In this document: positions 1 to 7,952 of the stretch, one piece after another
Position numbering within the stretch: the first letter of the stretch is position 1
Layout of the letters: the number at the start of each line of letters is the position of its first letter
From: Haplomitrium mnioides
Lineage: Eukaryota; Marchantiophyta; Haplomitriopsida; Calobryales
DNA: 21,106 bases
NCBI GenBank assembly: GCA_049999725.1
Contig: JBNGIS010034322.1
Location: 1 to 21,106 of the forward strand
Direction of reading: 5' to 3'
The notes under the pieces: model-generated
Databases searched by the model: none
The model's input: the letters and a program-made list of their open reading frames with translations, nothing else
Told to the model about the DNA's origin: nothing
Made by a program: the position numbers and the translations under genes

Positions 1-723
1 GGAGGGTGTGTGGGTTGCTGGGCTGCAGTTGTAAGGCAGCGGGACTCATAAGGGAAGTATCAAATTGTAGAAATCCAGAGGGCCTTCAAGGACTCTGTTC
101 TCTCTTGCATATAGTGTGTAAATTGTTTGTTTATATCTGTGTAGTTAGAATTCCTTTCTGCATTGTGCTGTTGGTTCATTAGATTAGGAAACACAGATCA
201 GCTGAGCAGACCCTGGGAATAGCCTTGAAGGGGGAGTCCAATCCCGTGACACAAGTCTGGCATCCTGGAGGTAAATGCTCTCTGTTCCTGATCCTTTTGC
301 ATAGTTAGAAATTAGATCACATTAGGATAGCTAGGATAATCTGTTTTCAGTTCTGAGACAACCCTGAGAGGGGGAGTCCAGACCTTGTTGTATTGTCAAG
401 TGGTGCAGGTCACCAGCACCTATTCTGCCCCACACATATAAGATGGCAGGGTCCCAAGGTTGGACCTTTGGAATATATGGAAGAATTACACGAATGCTGG
501 GTGTTATGAATGTGGACTGGTCTTGAATGAATGAGTTGAGTGCAAACACAAGAAGAGTGAGTGGTGAACACCAGGTCTGTAAGGAAGGGGAAAGTCCTTA
601 AGGCCTGAAAACGATAACTGGTGAGGGGCTATCTCAGAAAAGAACCTTAAAGCCCGAAACCTGTCCTCCTCTATAGTCAAAACAGGGCCTGAAAAGGTTA
701 AGGCCCGAAACAGGGGAGCGACA
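1..723 (+). mobile_element. 3' part of a plus-oriented LTR, diverged relative of the G-element LTR
   Basis: The reverse complement of about 480-723 aligns with 4986-5330, the terminal part of the G-element LTR. Shared blocks include TTTTCAGGCCTTAAGGA against TTTCAGGTCTTAAGGA, GGTTCTTTT-TGAGAT-GCCCC, and a GGACC-CTGCC-ATCTT-TATA block. The LTR ends in CA at 722-723, matching the TG at 4986-4987 in the opposite orientation. Homology to the X repeat starts immediately after it. A TATA-like TATAAG lies at 437-442, at a position equivalent to the G-element TATA box. The left part (1-420) is non-coding and shows a weak internal duplication. It could be a solo LTR or the 3' LTR of an element whose body lies outside the window. 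Short ORFs here are not credible genes. Confidence 0.6.
437..442 (+). promoter_or_regulatory. TATA-like element of the left LTR
   Basis: TATAAG sits about 285 bp before the LTR end. It falls at the place aligned with the TATA box of the minus-strand G LTR (5317-5324), and the GGACC/CTGCC block next to it is conserved in both copies. This suggests the LTR promoter; no expression evidence is available. Confidence 0.4.
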
Positions 724-1328
724 TGGACCAAAAACTTTTAAGTTCAATGTTGATTCTTCTCAAAGCATATTTTGAAATCAAATGATCTCAAAAGGAAGAA
801 AGAGAAGTTGACGCAAAGAAAAGGGTCTTTCAATAAGTGACAACATAAGTGAGAAATGCTACAAGTTCTTTACAAATTCTGATATTCAATCTGGTGGAGT
901 GACTTTTTTCTTGCCCAACAAGAGATTGTGACGTGCATCCTTGAAAGAGAAAGACAAGGACTCAAAGACAAGCACCTTCACAACTGGCAAATACTTGTAA
1001 GGATTCTCAAAATGTTTGTCTAGGTTCTTAGTTTGATGCCCAATAGACAGAGAAAGATGTTCCATTAGAACATATACTTTCTACACGTCGAGCAATCTAT
1101 GATGGAGCACCTAGGTCGCGAGAAGGGATTGTTTCACACAACACCAGATACAAGCACAAATTTGGCAATCTACATGAGAAATCACTCAATCCAAAAAGTA
1201 GACCATTTTGTATTGCCAAAGTCTTCAAATTTTTTTTTATTTGATGAGAAAGAACCTCCCAACCCGAAACAAATACATGTTCAATAATTTGCTTGTGAGG
1301 ATGAGGATGCATTTTCCGGACAATAGTT
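724..1328 (+). pseudogene. X' : degenerate copy of the X ORF repeat
   Basis: This block aligns with 8148-8790 at roughly 80% identity by eye. Shared stretches include TTAAGTTCAATGTTGATTC, AATGTTTGTCTAGGTTCTTA and GAGCAATCTAT-ATGGAGCACCTAG. In translation it keeps pieces of the same protein, such as NLAIYMR and PPNPK, but reading frames are broken by stops and indels. It begins exactly where the plus-oriented LTR ends and stops where homology to the G-element U3 begins. The remainder of the X unit is missing on both sides. The family is not recognised; it is probably a repeat-derived ORF and not a host gene. Confidence 0.6.
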
Positions 1329-3080
1329 GGCAAGCTTACATTTACACCAACCCCTCAAACATCGCAGACGATCCATTTATACTCCCTGCTTACCTTGTTG
1401 AAGCCTTCTTGGTTCTCCCGCATTTGGTAGTTAATCTTGTTAAGCAACGGTCTTGGGACGTGGTGCCACCTGGCTGGTATGATTAAGGACCAACTGAAGT
1501 TAACCTGAACTCCCTAACTGTCGTTCCGAAGTCCTATTGAGCCCGAGCAAGCTGCCCTTGGCGCGGACTGGTCCATTGGAGTTGGTGCGAACGCTGGAAG
1601 CCTAGTTGAATGGTGGTGAAGACTATCCTTTAGGCTCTTGATCATGGTGTAGATTTGACCTTGGCAGCTCGGCGTAGATTTGAGCTTTCAATCCGAAGAC
1701 TAGAGCTTGGTGTCTTAGAAGTTGCGTATTCCGAAGTGTTTCCGAGGGACCATGATGATGATCCATCCAATTTTGCTACTTTATTAGATCCATCGTAGAG
1801 TTAGTCGCAGCTGAGGAGGACCATCCAACATTGTAAAGCTGAACAAGATCCGAAGAAGAATTCCAAGAAGAAAGAGAGAAAGGATAATTCGAAGAGCCTT
1901 GATCCCTGAATCCGAAGAATCCGAAGAAGGTACAGTCCGCAAGTGTTTCCGAAGCAAGAGGCCACGTCATCCACAAGCCCATTCAAAACTTTTCCATCGC
2001 CCTCAGAACTCCACAGGTGGCCACATGTCCTGCCTTCCACGCCATCCGCACAGCGCCGTCCAATGCCGCCCCACAAAGGGGTAGTCGGACCGTTGCATTG
2101 ACTGAATTCCGTAGTTGACCCGTCGTTGACCCATAGGAACCCTCGGACCACTTCTGAACGCAACGTCATCCGTCACTGTGCCGTCTGACGTTGTTTTCAA
2201 TGAGGAAGTTGGAACGTCGTGGTTGACCATTTCTCCGTCTGACTCCGAAGTTGACACTCTGTCCGAAGTTCAATAGATTTCGAAGTCTGTCGGATCTTTG
2301 ATAGGTGGCAATTTCAGCACTTCCAATGGATCCACGCTAGATGGGCTCTCCACTTAGGGAGGCCAAACGGAACCCTATTAAACCCATGATACCCACCTCG
2401 GAAGATGGTTCAGAACCCGTTTAAGTGGCCTCCCCACTTAGAAAGGCGCGGTTTCGATAAGCCCTTATGGGTCCACTCCTTCTGAAGTTGGCTGCGATGT
2501 TTGTCTGGTTGTGCCCACTGAGGAACTACTTCCGATTCTTTGCTTCAAACTTCCACCCTTGCTCTCTTGAGAGGACTTCGGACTAGGGGAAAGCATCTGT
2601 GTTTACTTGGAGAACGAGGCGTCCCCCAATCTCTGGTGTTGTCGTTGCTCCATGATGCATGTCGCCCTTGTCCCCTATCGTGAATCCTCCGTATTGACTT
2701 GCTGGGCAGATTGTTATCCTTCGTTATTGCCTCCTACGTTGCCCTGCAGACGTGCGACCTTCCTCGAAATCTGCCTTGTGGTCTCCTCTGCATGATGCTA
2801 CATTGCGATTCTCCTCTGCTCTCCTTGATTCCCTTCTCTCTTCCGATCCCATCCTTCGGGGATTCTTTGGCGTTGAGGTCTCCAACTCTCACTCCCTCCT
2901 TCACAATATAGATCTGATTCCGCTACTTCGGATCGGAAAATAAGATAGCCTGCTTTTAGCTTCCAATTAGTGCTATTCTGCTGCTTCCTGATTATCTTAC
3001 CACTTCTGAATGGAGAATTATTATTGCTGCCGCTTTTGGTTCCTTGTAACCCTGATTAGTCCCTGCTCCACTAGCTGACA
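1329..3080 (-). mobile_element. Truncated 3' LTR (U3 only) of the G retrotransposon
   Basis: This is a direct repeat of 6211-7952 at about 90% identity in the blocks compared by eye. It ends at CA (3079-3080), next to a polypurine tract on the minus strand, as expected for a 3' LTR of a minus-strand element. The portion equivalent to 4986-6210 (promoter, R and U5) is absent, and the sequence passes directly into X' at 1328/1329. The truncation removes about 1.2 kb from the far end of the LTR. There is no credible gene inside; the short ORFs of 60-120 codons in several frames are chance. Confidence 0.7.
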
Positions 3081-3083
3081 TAA

Positions 3084-3095
3084 CTCCCCTTTGAA
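3084..3095 (-). promoter_or_regulatory. Polypurine tract of the G element
   Basis: The minus strand reads TTCAAAGGGGAGTTA immediately before the TG that opens the 3' LTR. A purine run directly upstream of a 3' LTR is the plus-strand priming site of LTR retrotransposons. Its position supports the LTR boundary at 3080. Confidence 0.55.
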
Positions 3096-3223
3096 TTGTG
3101 AAGTGTCTTTGCGAACATACCCCCCGGTCTCTGCCTGGTTTCCTCCTATCCACTGTGCCACTTCCTGATCCCCCCGATTTTTTACGAAGTGTGCTTCCCA
3201 AACTTACGCCCCCCACACATACC

Positions 3224-3319
3224 CACTTGAAAATTCACACAAACATGCACTGGAAAACCCACACAACTACTCACTTGAACACCTACACAGTTACGCACTG
3301 GAACATCCACACAACCACG
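3224..3319. repeat. 24-bp minisatellite, four units
   Basis: Four consecutive 24-bp units start at 3224, 3248, 3272 and 3296, each opening with CACTTG or CACTGG and containing a CACACA-like core. A fifth degenerate unit follows from 3320. Units alternate TTG/TGG openings, which suggests a 48-bp higher-order duplication. It lies between the broken Gag extension and the polypurine tract, in non-coding sequence. On the + strand it would encode eight-residue His/Thr-rich repeats, but no supporting gene context exists. Confidence 0.8.
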
Positions 3320-3358
3320 CACTCGCTCACTCATCCTACCACTACGCACTCTCCCCTC

Positions 3359-4114
3359 TCAGCCTCTTCTCTGGATCCCACACAAAGTCGTGTCTCCCAA
3401 TTTTGGTTTGAGGGGGGTGTAGGATTCCTGCAGCGACATACCTTGCTGCATTCCCTTTTGATTTGTGGAATCACCCTCACACATGGGATTCCTCGGCTGG
3501 TCCTTCGCCCCTAGCTTCGGGGTACTCACAACACACACCCACAAAGAACAACTCACAAAACAAGCGTAAACATAGGTACTACACATAGGGCCTGTAAAAT
3601 TACAATTATATACAACATTGGTGGCGAGGCTGCTTGTAACAATTTCCTCCTTGTCAGCAAGATCCTTTGGCTGGCTTAAGGCGAGCTCCTTCTTGGAATT
3701 GAGATTGGGTTTAGCTTCCAGTAATTCCGGATCCTCCAAGTTGCAACTGCTTATTTCTATTATTGTGCATTCCACCACTTGAGAGAGTTCTAACTCAACT
3801 ACACTGGACGGTTGCTTGTCCAGACTGCCCCCAACCGAGTACACTGATGGCAACTCCCCTTTGAACTTGGGTTCGGGGCTTGATCGACATTGGTCTTCTT
3901 GGAGCTCCCTCTCTTACAAGTGATGAGGTCCAGTTGCGCACTTCCTTTCTGGCCTTAGTTGGGTCCTCCCATGGTCTTCTAACGTGTTCGCGGATTCTTC
4001 CTCGTCTAGTTTAGATTCATCCGCCTCAGCCCAAATGATGCAAGGGGTAAGATTCTGCACTGCGACCAGGGATGCTTCCGCCTCTTAGAGCTCATTTGGA
4101 TCGCTTAGTAATTG
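3359..4114 (-). pseudogene. In-frame, stop-broken extension of the G-element Gag
   Basis: Downstream of the Gag stop the same reading frame continues for about 250 codons. It is interrupted only by TAA at 4087-4085 and TAA at 3916-3914, and ends at 3361-3359. The translated text is protein-like: acidic and Ser/Leu-rich with segments such as PEPKFKGELPSVY and KPNLNSKKELALSQ. This suggests an ancestral product of roughly 515 residues, broken by three stop codons counting the one at 4117-4115. I see no DTG protease motif, so it may be a Gag C-terminus or an element-specific domain. Programmed readthrough is possible but three stops favour decay. Confidence 0.55.
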
Positions 4115-4909
4115 CTACTCCGGGACATGCTTTAGGTCCTGTTTGTCTGCCTCCTCTTCGTAAGTCGCTTCCCAAGCACCAACCAATTGTCTTTTCTCTT
4201 CTGGTTGTGTCAGGTGGAACCAGGTGGGGTCTTCCATCTTGTATTCATAATCGCTTATGGGTGACCACTCGTGATTCGCACCATTCTTAGCCTTTCGCCG
4301 CTTCTTGCTCTTGCTATTCTGGTGAGGCTTGGGTTTTTCTTTGGCCTTTGCTTGATAACAATCCTCTGAGGCAAAAGTTTCCCCCTTTATCCAGACTGCT
4401 TCCTCCTCCCCACCCTGGAGATGTGTTGCGATTGGACACTCATACTTCTGCTCCCATGGTTCCGGGCAGTTGGGGGTAACATGTCCAGGCTGACCACAAT
4501 TCCAACACACCATAACAATTATTTTCGGTGGTCCGATTGCGACCCATTCATCTGATTGTTCAGCTTGGGAGGTACATTCCCCTTTCTCCAGATTAGGCTT
4601 GATGCTCGCAAGAAGGGCCTGCATTGCCTCTACTTTTGCACTCAATTCTGCAAAGCGAGCTTCCTCTCCTTTGGCAGCCCTCTTGATCTTTCGCTTCCTT
4701 CTTTGCTTCTTCATTCTGAAAGATCTCTGATCATCAAAGCTGCTGCTATTGGAGTCATTGTCACTTTCCACGGTAGATGCTAAGCTCTCCTCTGTGTCTT
4801 CATTGCAACTTGAACTATCCGAAGAGTATTCCGACACATACTTTGCCCGTCTTTTCCTTCGTGCACGGTTATGGCCTATTCCCTCAAGGGAGAGGAAAAC
4901 TTTACTCAT
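4115..4909 (-). CDS. Gag-like CCHC zinc-knuckle protein of the G element
   Basis: This 264-residue ORF is the only sizeable intact reading frame in the element. From N to C it has a Ser/Asp/Glu-rich acidic segment (about residues 27-60), a strongly basic stretch (66-80, nuclear-localisation-like), and a short helical heptad-like stretch (82-103). A retroviral-type CCHC zinc knuckle follows (C135, C138, H143, C148; CWNCGQPGHVTPNC), then a second Lys/Arg cluster (199-208). The knuckle is a nucleic-acid-binding hallmark of Gag nucleocapsids. The usual capsid-like retrotrans_gag region before the knuckle is not recognisable. The ATG lies about 52 nt after the primer-binding-site-like sequence, a very short leader. 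The same frame continues beyond the stop, so the protein may once have been longer. It may serve as an RNA-packaging protein for the element. Confidence 0.7.
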   Translation of the reverse strand: MSKVFLSLEGIGHNRARRKRRAKYVSEYSSDSSSCNEDTEESLASTVESDNDSNSSSFDDQRSFRMKKQRRKRKIKRAAKGEEARFAELSAKVEAMQALLASIKPNLEKGECTSQAEQSDEWVAIGPPKIIVMVCWNCGQPGHVTPNCPEPWEQKYECPIATHLQGGEEEAVWIKGETFASEDCYQAKAKEKPKPHQNSKSKKRRKAKNGANHEWSPISDYEYKMEDPTWFHLTQPEEKRQLVGAWEATYEEEADKQDLKHVPE

Positions 4910-4961
4910 TGGAAAGATGATAACTTGGTCCCGGGTTGGTCTTAGGTTTTTGCAAACCTTT

Positions 4962-4980
4962 CACCCTCCTTCTAGCGCCA
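4962..4980 (-). promoter_or_regulatory. Primer-binding-site-like sequence of the G element
   Basis: The minus strand reads TGGCGCTAGAAGGAGGGTG five bases after the CA end of the 5' LTR. The TGG start complements a tRNA CCA tail, and the spacing is typical of plant LTR retrotransposons. It does not resemble the common initiator-Met site, and I could not assign the priming tRNA from memory. Confidence 0.55.
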
Positions 4981-5316
4981 AAAAATGTATATCAGCCCCC
5001 TCCTTCGATTGTTAACCTTCGAAGACCGCTCTTTGGCAGGAAAAGGCTGACTTTACGGGCGTTCAGGTTCTTTTATGAGATGGCCCCGCTGCAAGTTATC
5101 ACTTTCAGGTCTTAAGGATGTTCTTTCTCACCCTACAGACTCTTCTCCTTGTTCAATTCTTTGTTCACACATTCATCTATACCTCACAAGCTGCTCTGAT
5201 CAATTTCCAAAGTGTATTTCAGGGATCCGAAATAAGATCCAAACTCAAAGTTTTACAATAGGGGATCAAGTTCTGGTATCCAAATCCTAGAGGGGACCTG
5301 CCCACGGTGCTATCTT

Positions 5317-5324
5317 CCTTTATA
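5317..5324 (-). promoter_or_regulatory. TATA box of the G-element 5' LTR
   Basis: The minus strand reads TATAAAGG about 330 bp before the inner end of the LTR. The flanking block with ATCTT and GGACCTGCCCA is conserved in the inverted LTR copy near 430-470. Transcription would start near 5290 and run towards lower coordinates into Gag. Confidence 0.5.
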
Positions 5325-5364
5325 AGGCTGATTCTTAGACCTCTACTGAGCTAAGATCCTACTT

Positions 5365-5380
5365 ACTTCGGATCCGAAGT
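5365..5380. promoter_or_regulatory. 16-bp perfect palindrome upstream of the G promoter
   Basis: ACTTCGGATCCGAAGT is its own reverse complement. It lies about 40 bp upstream of the TATA box on the minus strand. Its half-site CCGAAG (or CTTCGG) recurs many times along the U3 in both LTR copies. Its position and symmetry suggest a dimeric transcription-factor site. This is inference from sequence alone. Confidence 0.4.
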
Positions 5381-7952
5381 GTCTCTTCGGAAAATGCAAA
5401 CATAGGACAAAACTAACTAGACCCTGCACACACAACACCACACACTCTGCCAACGTTCCTCTGACTTGGGCTGACCTCTGTAACACAATCGTGACTTCTC
5501 AACACTCCCTTTCTCTCTTTCCGCTGCAGCTTTTCTGATTCTCCCAAGATCCGATCTTTACTGCCTCCCTTGCACTTCTGATCTTTATTCCAACAATTTC
5601 GACCTTCTCATGAGTCCCATGGTTCCAATCACACTTCCCACTCCTACCCACACACCCTTCTCCAAATAGTCTTTTTAACTTCCCTCACGAGAAGCCCTGA
5701 ATTTACTTCCTCAAGCTAGGAAGAGGTCTTGTTTAACTTCCACCTCTGGAAGACAGTCCTCTCGACTGCTGGCCACCCACTCCACCCCAAAGCTTCGATG
5801 GATCTTCTTACACCGTGTGCGGGTACAAATGCAGCTACTCCTCCTTGGCTTCCCTTGAGAGAATAAACCAGAAACGCCCCCTCACAGTCATGGGATTGTT
5901 GCTCCTGCACAGACTACACTCAGACAACCCCAAAGATCCCACTTTGGTAGCCCCTCCGATTTCAAGACAACCCAGACTCCTTTCAACTTTCAAGTATCAG
6001 TCCACTTCCGATGCTGGTCCACCTACAGAGTTGAGTACACCTGGATTGCTTGAGCCTCTAGAGCTCCCCACCTAGCGATTCCCAGTACCCCTCCAGTCCA
6101 CCTCCACCCTTGCTCGCCCCCTGCTCGAGTTCACCTGCCTCAAGTGAAGCTTCAAGAAATCTGTCCTCCCTCCCTCGTGTGTCTTCCTTTCTGCTATTGC
6201 TCTCACAACTTGCAAGCTTGCATTTACACCAACCCCTCAAACATCGCAAACGATCTATTTATACTCCCCTCTTACCTTGCTGAAGCCTTCTTGGTTCTCT
6301 GACATTTGGTAGCTAATCTTGTTAAGCAACGGTCTTGGGACGTGGTGCCACCTGGCTGGTATGAACAAGGACCAATTGAAGTTAACCCGAACTCCCTAAC
6401 TGTCATTCCAAAGTCCCGTTGAACCTGGGCGAGCTGCCCCTAAGGCGGACTGGTTTGTTGGACTTGGTGCGAACGTTGGAAGTATGGTCGAATGTTGGTG
6501 AAGACTATCCTTTGGGCTCCTAATCATGGTGTAGATCCGACCTTGGCAGCTCGGTGTAGATTCGAGCTTTTAATCTAAAGAGTAGAGCTTGGCGTCTTTG
6601 AAGTTGCGTATTCCAAAGTGTTTCCGAGGGACCCTGATGATGATCCATCCGATTTTGCCACTTCATTAGATCCATCGTAGAGTTAGTCGCAACTGAGGAG
6701 GACCATTCGACATTGTAAAGTTGAGCAAGATCCGAAGAAGAATTCCAAGAAGAGAGAGAGAAAGGATAATCCGAAGAGCCTTGATCCCTGAATCCGAAGA
6801 AGGCACAATCCGCAAGTGTTTCTGAAGCAAGAGGCCACGTCATCCGCAAGACCCTTCGGAACTTCACCGTCATCCTCGGAACTCCACAGGTTGCCACGTG
6901 TCATGCCTTCCACGTCATCCGCACAACACCGTCCGACGCCGCCCCACAAAGGGGTAGTCGGACCGTCGCATTGACTGAATTCCATAGTTGACCCGTTGTT
7001 GACCCACAAAAACCCTCGGACCACCGCTGAACACTACGTCATCCGTCACCGCGTCGTCTGACGCCATTTTCAATGGGGAAGTTGGAACATTGTGGTTGAC
7101 CATCTCCCCGTTTGACTCCAAAGTTGACCCTTTGTCCGAAGTTCACTAGATTTCGAAGTCTGTCGGATCTTTGATAGGTGGCAGTTTCGGCACTTCCAAC
7201 GGATCCACATTAGATGGGCTCTCCAATTAGGGAGGCCAAACGGAACCCTATTAACCCATGATACCCACCTTGGAAGATGGTTCAGAACTCGTTTAAGTGG
7301 CCTCCTCACTTAGAAAGGCGCGGTTCCGATAAGCCCTTCTGGGTCCACTCCTTCTGAAGTTGGCTCCGATGTTTGTCCGGTTGTGCCCGCTGAGGAACTA
7401 CTTCCGATTCTTTGCTTCAGACTTCCACCTTTGCTCTCTTGAAAGGACTTCGGACTGCGGGAAAGCATTTGTGTTTACATGGAGAACGAGGCGTCCCCTA
7501 ATCTCTGGTGTTGTCGTTGCTCCCTGATGCATATCGCCCTTGTCCCTTACCGTGAATCCTCCATTCTGACTTGCTGGGCAATCCATTATCTTTCATTATT
7601 GCATCCTACCCTGCCCTACAGACGCGCGACCTTCCTCGAAATCTGCCTGGTGGTCTTCTCTGCGTGATGTTGCATTGCGATTCTCCTCTGCTCTCCTTGA
7701 TTCCCTTCGCTCTTCCGATCCCATCCTTCGGGGATTCTCTGGCGGTGAGGTCTCCGACTCTCGCTCCCTCTTTCATAGTATAAATCCAATTCCGCTACTT
7801 CGGATCAGAAAATGAGGTAGCCTGCTCTTAGCTTCCGATTAGAATTATTCTGCTGCTTCTTGATTATCTTACCACTTCCGAATGAAGAATTATTATTGTT
7901 GCCGCTTCTGGTTCCTTGTAACCCCGATTAGCCCATGTTCCACTAGCTGTTA

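Larger units (their letters stand above)
1329..7952 (-). mobile_element. G element: non-autonomous Gag-only LTR retrotransposon
   Basis: Reading the minus strand from 7952 downwards, the order is: a 5' LTR (7952-4986), a 5-nt spacer, a primer-binding-site-like sequence (4980-4962), a Gag-like ORF (4909-4115), its broken in-frame extension to 3359, non-coding sequence with a minisatellite, a polypurine tract (3095-3084), and a truncated 3' LTR (3080-1329). The internal region is only about 1.9 kb. No protease DTG, reverse transcriptase YxDD or integrase DDE motif is visible. This matches the class called TR-GAG or LARD-like: Gag-only or coding-poor elements mobilised by a partner. The LTRs have diverged by about 10%, so the insertion is old. 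Superfamily is not provable; a Gypsy affinity is a guess from the CCHC Gag and non-Met primer site. Confidence 0.6.
4986..7952 (-). mobile_element. Complete 5' LTR (about 2.97 kb) of the G element
   Basis: The inner end begins with TG at 4986, next to the primer site. The same terminal type is seen at 20086 and, inverted, at 723. The outer end at 7952 is set by loss of homology to the 3' LTR beyond CTAGCTG. Its terminal dinucleotide is TA where the other copy has CA, so one boundary has mutated or is off by a base or two. The TATA box at 5317-5324 implies a U3 of about 2.6 kb and an R-U5 of about 0.3 kb. Positions 6211-7952 match the truncated 3' LTR; about 5630-6100 matches 20460-20800. The LTR has no credible gene. 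Confidence 0.6.

Noticed and set aside
1801-2169. 122-codon minus-strand ORF and its 113-codon counterpart at 6683-7024 in the LTR
   Set aside because: The two copies share it only because the LTRs are direct repeats. It is low in recognisable motifs and not extended in either copy, so it is probably chance in U3.
1329-3080. Taking 1329-3080 and 6211-7952 as the complete LTR pair
   Set aside because: The primer-binding-site-like sequence and a TG end lie at 4962-4987, and the TG end is supported by independent copies at 723 and 20086. The LTR therefore extends to 4986 and the left copy is truncated.
3098-3514. 138-codon plus-strand ORF with His/Thr repeats
   Set aside because: The repeats come from the 24-bp minisatellite. 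The ORF lies antisense to the element and starts at the LTR edge, with no motif.
3853-3866. Second polypurine tract as the edge of another LTR
   Set aside because: It lies within an open coding frame, and sequence on its left does not match any LTR end in the window.
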